This document shows, one piece after another, positions 59,554 to 64,000 of a DNA stretch of 64,000 bases. How positions within the stretch are numbered: the first letter of the stretch is position 1; each line of letters begins with the position of its first letter. The stretch comes from CALMBW01 sp963779645. GTDB lineage: Bacteria; Actinomycetota; CADDZG01; WHSQ01. The stretch spans positions 930,001 to 994,000 of the forward strand of contig CAVZYX010000005.1 of NCBI GenBank assembly GCA_963779645.1, given 5' to 3'. The position numbers and the translations under genes were made by a program. A model generated the notes under the pieces. The model was not told where the DNA came from. It did no database searches and saw only the letters and a program-made list of their open reading frames with translations.

Positions 59554-60755
59554 TGCGGGTACTGGCTTTGGCGTACGCCTGCGAGCCCGACAAGGGATCG
59601 GAACCGGGAGCAGGCTGGGCGATGGTGCGATTGATCGAGCAGTTCGCGGAAGTCACTGTGATCACCCGACGTAACAATCGTGAGTCGATAGAGACTGCAC
59701 TTGCCTCGGCTCCCACAGACTCCACGCTTCGCTTCGTGTATGTGGACCTCCCAAGATGGGCGATGAGTTGGAAGCGAGGCCATCGCGGGGTTCGCCTCTA
59801 TTACCTTCTGTGGCAGTTCGCCGCGTTGCGCGCCGGTCGTGCGTTGAATCGGCAGGAGCGCTTCGATGCCGTCTGGCACGTCACGATGGCCAACGCGTGG
59901 CTCGGATCTCTTGGATCACTTATCGGCCCATCCTTCGTCTATGGCCCGATAGGAGCGGGGGTGGATCTACCAAGGAGCGCACTTCGCTCGATCGGATGGA
60001 AGGGTCGCTTGTATGAAAGTACGCGCGGAGTTGTTCGACGGGTCGGACGCTTCCTAAATCCGATCGCCCGCGTGGCGTGGAGCGGGGCCGACCTCATCCT
60101 CGTTCAGAACCCCGAAACCGAGCGTTGGTTACCTTCTCGCCATCGTTCCAAGATGGTGACGTTCTCGAACGCGATAGTGGACGGCACCTACCAACCTCGT
60201 CAAAGAGCCGACGGCCGCACCGCTTTATTCGCGGGTCGTCTCTTGCACTGGAAGGGGTGTGATCTGGCCCTCAGGGGAATAGCCGGATCTTCCGGATGGC
60301 GCTTGATCGTCTGTGGAGAGGGCCCCGACGAACGAAGGCTCAAAGCGATCTGCCACGAACTCGGGTTAGAGGATCGTGTCGACTGGCGAGGATGGGTGTC
60401 AAGACAAGAGGTCCAACGTGTCATGCGAGAGGAGGCCGACGCCTTCTTGCTTCCCACCCTGCACGATGAAGGTTCGGCTGCCGTCGTCGAAGCGATGTTC
60501 GCCGGTCTCCCCGTGGTCTGCTTGGATCGTGGGGGCCCCGCGATCTTGGTCGGGTCGGCGGGTGTAGCTATCCCGTCCGATAGGCCGATCGAAGAGATCG
60601 TTGAGGCGATCCAAGCTGCCCTCGAGTCTGGCCTTCCATCCGATGAGATGGTTGCAGCCCGGTGCGCTGAACTGTCGTTCGACTCGAGGGCTTTGGAGCT
60701 TCGAAAGATCATCGCCCGTCGTTACCCGATCGCTCTGAAAGAGGTGACTGCGTGA
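59553..60755 (+). CDS. Glycosyltransferase, GT4 family
   Basis: This 400-residue GT-B enzyme begins MRVLALAYACEPDKGSEPGAGW, seen in GT4 proteins of exopolysaccharide loci. The C-terminal half has LFAGRLLHWKGCDLALRGIAG, GEGPDERRLKAICHELGLEDRVDWRGWV and LPTLHDEGSAAVVEAMFAGLPVVCLDRGGP with the E-x7-E motif. The ATG shares one base with the preceding stop. The final residues overlap the polymerase gene by four bases. Confidence 0.9.
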   Translation: MRVLALAYACEPDKGSEPGAGWAMVRLIEQFAEVTVITRRNNRESIETALASAPTDSTLRFVYVDLPRWAMSWKRGHRGVRLYYLLWQFAALRAGRALNRQERFDAVWHVTMANAWLGSLGSLIGPSFVYGPIGAGVDLPRSALRSIGWKGRLYESTRGVVRRVGRFLNPIARVAWSGADLILVQNPETERWLPSRHRSKMVTFSNAIVDGTYQPRQRADGRTALFAGRLLHWKGCDLALRGIAGSSGWRLIVCGEGPDERRLKAICHELGLEDRVDWRGWVSRQEVQRVMREEADAFLLPTLHDEGSAAVVEAMFAGLPVVCLDRGGPAILVGSAGVAIPSDRPIEEIVEAIQAALESGLPSDEMVAARCAELSFDSRALELRKIIARRYPIALKEVTA

Positions 60756-62164
60756 TCGTCCCCCAACGCAGGCTGCCGGTGCTCGAACTGGCTGCGATAG
60801 CGACGGCAGCAGCGGTGGGTGCAGCCCTGAGCGTTGACGTCGGGGTTGCCCTCGCGCTGTGGATCGCCGTGATGGGCCTGTTCGCGCTGACCATCCCTGC
60901 GACTTACTGGGTAGTGACCGCTGTGGTATCCGCCGTGTTGCTTCGAGGACTGATCACCCTGGGGGTCTTACCCACGTTGATGACTTTCGTGGATATCCCT
61001 CTGGCTTGGGGAGCTCTGATCGTTGCGCTGCTGAGCACCAGATCTGTGGGTCAGGTTGCGCGCAGGATCATCATTCCTTTCGGCTCTCTCGTGGTTGCCA
61101 TCGCCGTCTCTTGGTTCTTCCATCCTTCGGAACTTCTTCGCCCGGTTCTGTATCTACTTCTTCTCGGAGAACCATTCGTTCTCGTGCTTGCGATGGTGCT
61201 TGACCCGCCGAGCCCTCGAGCTGCTGCAGTGACCAAGCGCGTCCTGATCGCTTGTGTTGCGATCCAGGTCCCGATCGGATTTCTTCAGTTCGCAAGCTTC
61301 GGCACGGGAGGGGGTGAAGGGAACCTAGACCACGTGCAAGGGACCCTGTTCGGTGCGGGGGCGGGCCACGTTGCGATGGCGACCATCCTTGTGATCGGCG
61401 CGATCTGGCTGCTTTCCGATCGACGGATCCCGACCGTCTTTCGCGTCGCGTTTGCGGCTCCACTCTTTCTGTTGGTTTTCTTCGCGGATGCTAAGCAGGT
61501 TCTGTTCGCGCTTCCCGCAACACTTGTTGCGTTGCGTTTCCGGGGGCATGTTGGCCAAGCGATCGTGAAGTTGACTGCGGTCGCAACCGTTCTGTTCGTT
61601 CTGGTGACCATCTACCCCGCCGGACGTGTCGCTCTGTCATTCATCCAGGGAGCCTCCGAGGACCGGGGTGGGAAACTCGCCGTAGCGGAAATGGTCGTCT
61701 CCCGCGTGAAAGAGGATCCGACCACGCTCGCTTTCGGAACAGGCCCAGCAACAACGGTTAGCCGGGCCTCCTTCATGACAACCGATCTGTTCCTACGAGG
61801 TGACTCCCCGCTACGGGTGTTGGGCCTTCGCCCTTCCGAGTTCGCACTTCAGGCGAATGAGCGGGCTCTTCAGACGAGCACTGGGGTGTCTTCATTCAAC
61901 AGCGCCACGTCTAGCGCTCTTGGTGTCTTGGGCGATATCGGTATCGTCGGCGCGTTCGCGTACCTTTCACTCTTGTTAACCATGATCGTGCAACTCCGCC
62001 GGGTTGTGTCTCCAATCGCAGCAGCCGCGGCAGCAGGGTGGGGCTTGTTCACGGTTCTTGGGTTCGTCTTCGATTGGTGGGAGCAGCCTCCGTTGGCTGT
62101 GTTTCTCGGAGCACTTAGCGGACTCGCCCTCGCAGCGCCTTCGAGCGAGCGATCGATCGTTTGA
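60752..62164 (+). CDS. O-antigen ligase/polymerase-like membrane protein (Wzy type)
   Basis: This 470-residue protein has about 11-12 membrane helices and a large extracytoplasmic loop (residues 300-385) containing FGTGPATTVSRAS. The segment VLGDIGIVGAFAYLSLLLTMI after the loop is typical of the Wzy_C/O-antigen ligase superfamily. It probably polymerises repeat units exported by the next protein. Start is GTG overlapping the upstream stop. Confidence 0.8.
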   Translation: MIVPQRRLPVLELAAIATAAAVGAALSVDVGVALALWIAVMGLFALTIPATYWVVTAVVSAVLLRGLITLGVLPTLMTFVDIPLAWGALIVALLSTRSVGQVARRIIIPFGSLVVAIAVSWFFHPSELLRPVLYLLLLGEPFVLVLAMVLDPPSPRAAAVTKRVLIACVAIQVPIGFLQFASFGTGGGEGNLDHVQGTLFGAGAGHVAMATILVIGAIWLLSDRRIPTVFRVAFAAPLFLLVFFADAKQVLFALPATLVALRFRGHVGQAIVKLTAVATVLFVLVTIYPAGRVALSFIQGASEDRGGKLAVAEMVVSRVKEDPTTLAFGTGPATTVSRASFMTTDLFLRGDSPLRVLGLRPSEFALQANERALQTSTGVSSFNSATSSALGVLGDIGIVGAFAYLSLLLTMIVQLRRVVSPIAAAAAAGWGLFTVLGFVFDWWEQPPLAVFLGALSGLALAAPSSERSIV

Positions 62165-63453
62165 AGCGTCGGACGCCGCCTCGGTGGTTCAGCTGGGGCC
62201 TCGCCGATCAAGGGCTGTCGTCGGCGACGAACTTCGGATTGACCCTCATCGCCGGAAGGGCACTCGGACCGAGCGGTCTTGGCGTCGTGTTCCTCGGCTT
62301 CGCCATGTACCTGCTGGTTCTGTCACTGCATCGTTCTCTCATCTTCGATCCGCTCGTGGTGGAAACCGCGCGCGCCGACAAACCCGAGCGGGATCGTCTC
62401 ACGCGCCACGCTTTGACTGCGACACTGTGCGGATCGCTCGTCGCTACCGCGCTCATGCTCGTTGCTGGAACCCTGAGCGACCACCCACTTGCTCGGGGCA
62501 TCTACCTCTTCGCTCCATGGATGGTCCCTGCGATGCTCCAGGATCTGTGGCGGGCAACGCTGTTTCGAGATGACAGAGGCGGAGCGGCCGCACTGAACGA
62601 TCTCGTGTGGGTGGTCGTGATGATCGTTGCTCTTCCATTAGCACTCACAACGGATGCCGGCGGCGTGGTCGTTGCATGCTGGGGATTGGGTGCCGTGGGC
62701 GGAGGAGTTCTCGGATTCTTCCAAACCCACGCCGGCGTTTCTGGCTTGCGAGCAGCATGGAGCTGGTGGCTGTTGCACGGATGGCCGCTCGGTAGATGGC
62801 TTGCCGCCGGTGGGTTGGTCCATACCGTGAGTCTGCAAGTGATCGTGGGGCTTCTAGCATCGGTGCTCGGCCCAGCTGCGATAGGTGGTTTCCGCGCGGT
62901 GCAGACCGTTTTTGCTCCGATGACACTCTTGGGTCCGGCAGCGGCATTGCCTGGTCTTCCGAGGATCTCGCGGGCGGTGGGTGTTTCACTTCACGAGGCG
63001 CGGGTCCTGGCCGCGAAACTTAGCGCAGCCATCGTTGGGCTGGCCTCTATCTACATCCTTGCCGTTCTTCTGGGGGGGTCGAAGATCCTCACGTTCGTCT
63101 TCGGAGGCGACTTTGGGGGATACGAGGACCTCATTCCGCCCATGAGTCTCGGGCAGGTGGTCCTAGCTTCCGGTCTCGGCTTCTCCCTCTATCTGAAGGC
63201 GGTGCGCAGAGGTGATTCCCTCATGGGCACTCGACTGATCTCCGCGGGCACCTCCCTGGCCCTCGTGCCGTGGCTCGGATCGAAGTACGGGCTGATCGGG
63301 GCGGCCTGGGGATTCGTGGTTTCGACCACCCTCGAGAACGGAGCCGTTGCCGCGTTCTCATTGTCGAAGCGATTCGGAACTCCCCGCCCTCGCTCAGCAT
63401 CGACGGTTGCCGATGATGTCACGGTGAGAAGTGTGTCCGGGGTCGAGTCCTGA
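62161..63453 (+). CDS. Polysaccharide flippase-like membrane protein (Wzx/MATE type)
   Basis: This 430-residue protein has about 12 membrane helices. It begins WFSWGLADQGLSSATNFGLTLIAGRALGPSGLGVVFLGFAMY, a typical start of Wzx-type flippases, and its late helices (FGGDFGGYEDLIPPMSLGQVVLASGLGFSLYLKAV) fit the same family. It would move lipid-linked repeat units across the membrane. TTG start overlaps the polymerase stop by four bases. Confidence 0.85.
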   Translation: MKRRTPPRWFSWGLADQGLSSATNFGLTLIAGRALGPSGLGVVFLGFAMYLLVLSLHRSLIFDPLVVETARADKPERDRLTRHALTATLCGSLVATALMLVAGTLSDHPLARGIYLFAPWMVPAMLQDLWRATLFRDDRGGAAALNDLVWVVVMIVALPLALTTDAGGVVVACWGLGAVGGGVLGFFQTHAGVSGLRAAWSWWLLHGWPLGRWLAAGGLVHTVSLQVIVGLLASVLGPAAIGGFRAVQTVFAPMTLLGPAAALPGLPRISRAVGVSLHEARVLAAKLSAAIVGLASIYILAVLLGGSKILTFVFGGDFGGYEDLIPPMSLGQVVLASGLGFSLYLKAVRRGDSLMGTRLISAGTSLALVPWLGSKYGLIGAAWGFVVSTTLENGAVAAFSLSKRFGTPRPRSASTVADDVTVRSVSGVES

Positions 63454-64000
63454 TGCGGGTTCTCATCGCTCATTCTCGATATCTCTCCGGTGATGCTTCT
63501 GGCGAGAACCGCGTCGTTTTGGATGAGGAGCAACTTCTCGCCGAGACGGACGTGAAGGTGGAATCGTGGACGCCCGAGCCAGAGAGCGGATCGGCGACGG
63601 CACTCGTACGTTCCGCCGGATCGGCAGTGTGGGCTCGAAAGGCCATCAAGGAACTGGACCGGCGCATCATGAGGTTTCGACCCGACGTTGTCCACGTTCA
63701 CAACGTCTTTCCGGTGCTATCTCCAGCCGTTTTGAGGATCCCAGAACGTCATTCGATCCCCGTGGTGATGACCCTCCATAACTACCGCTTGATGTGTCCC
63801 TCGGGCGTCTTGATGCGCGATGGACACCTCTGTGAGGACTGCCTCGGTCGTGCTCCTGTCCCAGCGGTAAGGCACCGGTGCTTCCGCGGGTCTGCCGTGG
63901 GCAGCGCCGTGATCGCTTCATCCCTCGTGCTTCACCGGAGCTTGCACACCTTTGACCATGTGACTCGCTTCGTCGCGGTTAGTGATTTCGTTAAGCAGAA
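63453..64000 (+). CDS. Glycosyltransferase family 4, N-terminal part (cut by window end)
   Basis: ATG 63453 shares a base with the flippase stop. The 182 visible residues begin MRVLIAHSRYLSGDASGENRVV and contain FRPDVVHVHNVFPVLSPAVLRI and VVMTLHNYRLMCPSGVLMRDGHLCEDC, the GT4 N-terminal Rossmann pattern with its Cys-containing loop. The frame is open at the window end. It continues the polysaccharide operon. Confidence 0.88.
   Translation, partial: MRVLIAHSRYLSGDASGENRVVLDEEQLLAETDVKVESWTPEPESGSATALVRSAGSAVWARKAIKELDRRIMRFRPDVVHVHNVFPVLSPAVLRIPERHSIPVVMTLHNYRLMCPSGVLMRDGHLCEDCLGRAPVPAVRHRCFRGSAVGSAVIASSLVLHRSLHTFDHVTRFVAVSDFVKQ

Overview
The window looks like a chromosomal segment of a high-GC actinobacterium (Actinomycetota). 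The evidence is frequent GTG and TTG starts, tightly overlapping stop/start junctions, a caa3-type oxidase with a CtaF-like subunit IV, a geranylgeranyl-reductase family flavoprotein directly upstream of nuoA, a polyprenyl synthase nearby, and a 14-gene nuo operon followed by a second, shorter nuo set, as known in streptomycetes and relatives. System I cytochrome c maturation genes (ccmE, ccmF) are less usual for the phylum and suggest a deep-branching lineage. I cannot place it more precisely.

Layout. 1-1799 (minus): end of a cytochrome c maturation operon (TlpA-like thioredoxin, an orphan CoxIII-like protein, CcmE, CcmF running off the edge). 1872-7264 (plus): caa3 cytochrome oxidase operon ctaC-ctaD-ctaE-ctaF-ctaG plus a membrane-anchored cupredoxin. 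7276-7939: a truncated AbiEi-like gene bracketed by two copies of a 47-bp palindromic repeat. 7942-9882 (minus): heme O and heme A synthases. 9929-13182: thioredoxin-fold lipoprotein, small lipoprotein, polyprenyl diphosphate synthase, second cupredoxin. 13302-29584: a candidate Rex operator, a menaquinone-reductase-like flavoprotein and the complete 14-subunit complex I (nuoA-N). 30457-41441: a second complex I set without nuoE, nuoF and nuoG (11 subunits), whose NuoI carries a long disordered tail and is fused in frame to NuoJ by an apparent one-base frameshift.

41460-51436 is mixed: secreted M23 and S8 peptidases (the latter with a tryptophan-rich repeat tail), GNAT, ATP-grasp ligase-like protein, a large sensor histidine kinase, tRNA-Tyr, tRNA-Thr and tRNA-Met, and a protein with 13 consecutive prolines. 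51566-64000 is an exopolysaccharide locus: pectate-lyase-fold secreted protein, sulfotransferase, Wzz/BY-kinase, WecG-type transferase, three other glycosyltransferases (one cut by the window end), a three-domain nucleotidyltransferase/NMP-kinase-like/APH-like fusion, a Wzy-like polymerase and a Wzx-like flippase.

Together the first two thirds encode a nearly complete aerobic respiratory chain: NADH and non-NADH complex I, menaquinone tail synthesis and saturation, copper-protein electron carriers, heme A synthesis and caa3 oxidase. No bc1 complex or alternative complex III is in the window. The observations most worth following are the two shared sequence modules that recur in different respiratory proteins (a KGS/GRAKAAR helical module and an EEASAG/EDRDGG linker), two frameshifts that fall in the first of these, the 47-bp palindromic repeat family, the candidate Rex site and the kinase fusion in the polysaccharide locus. 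No rRNA, CRISPR array or recognisable insertion sequence was seen.
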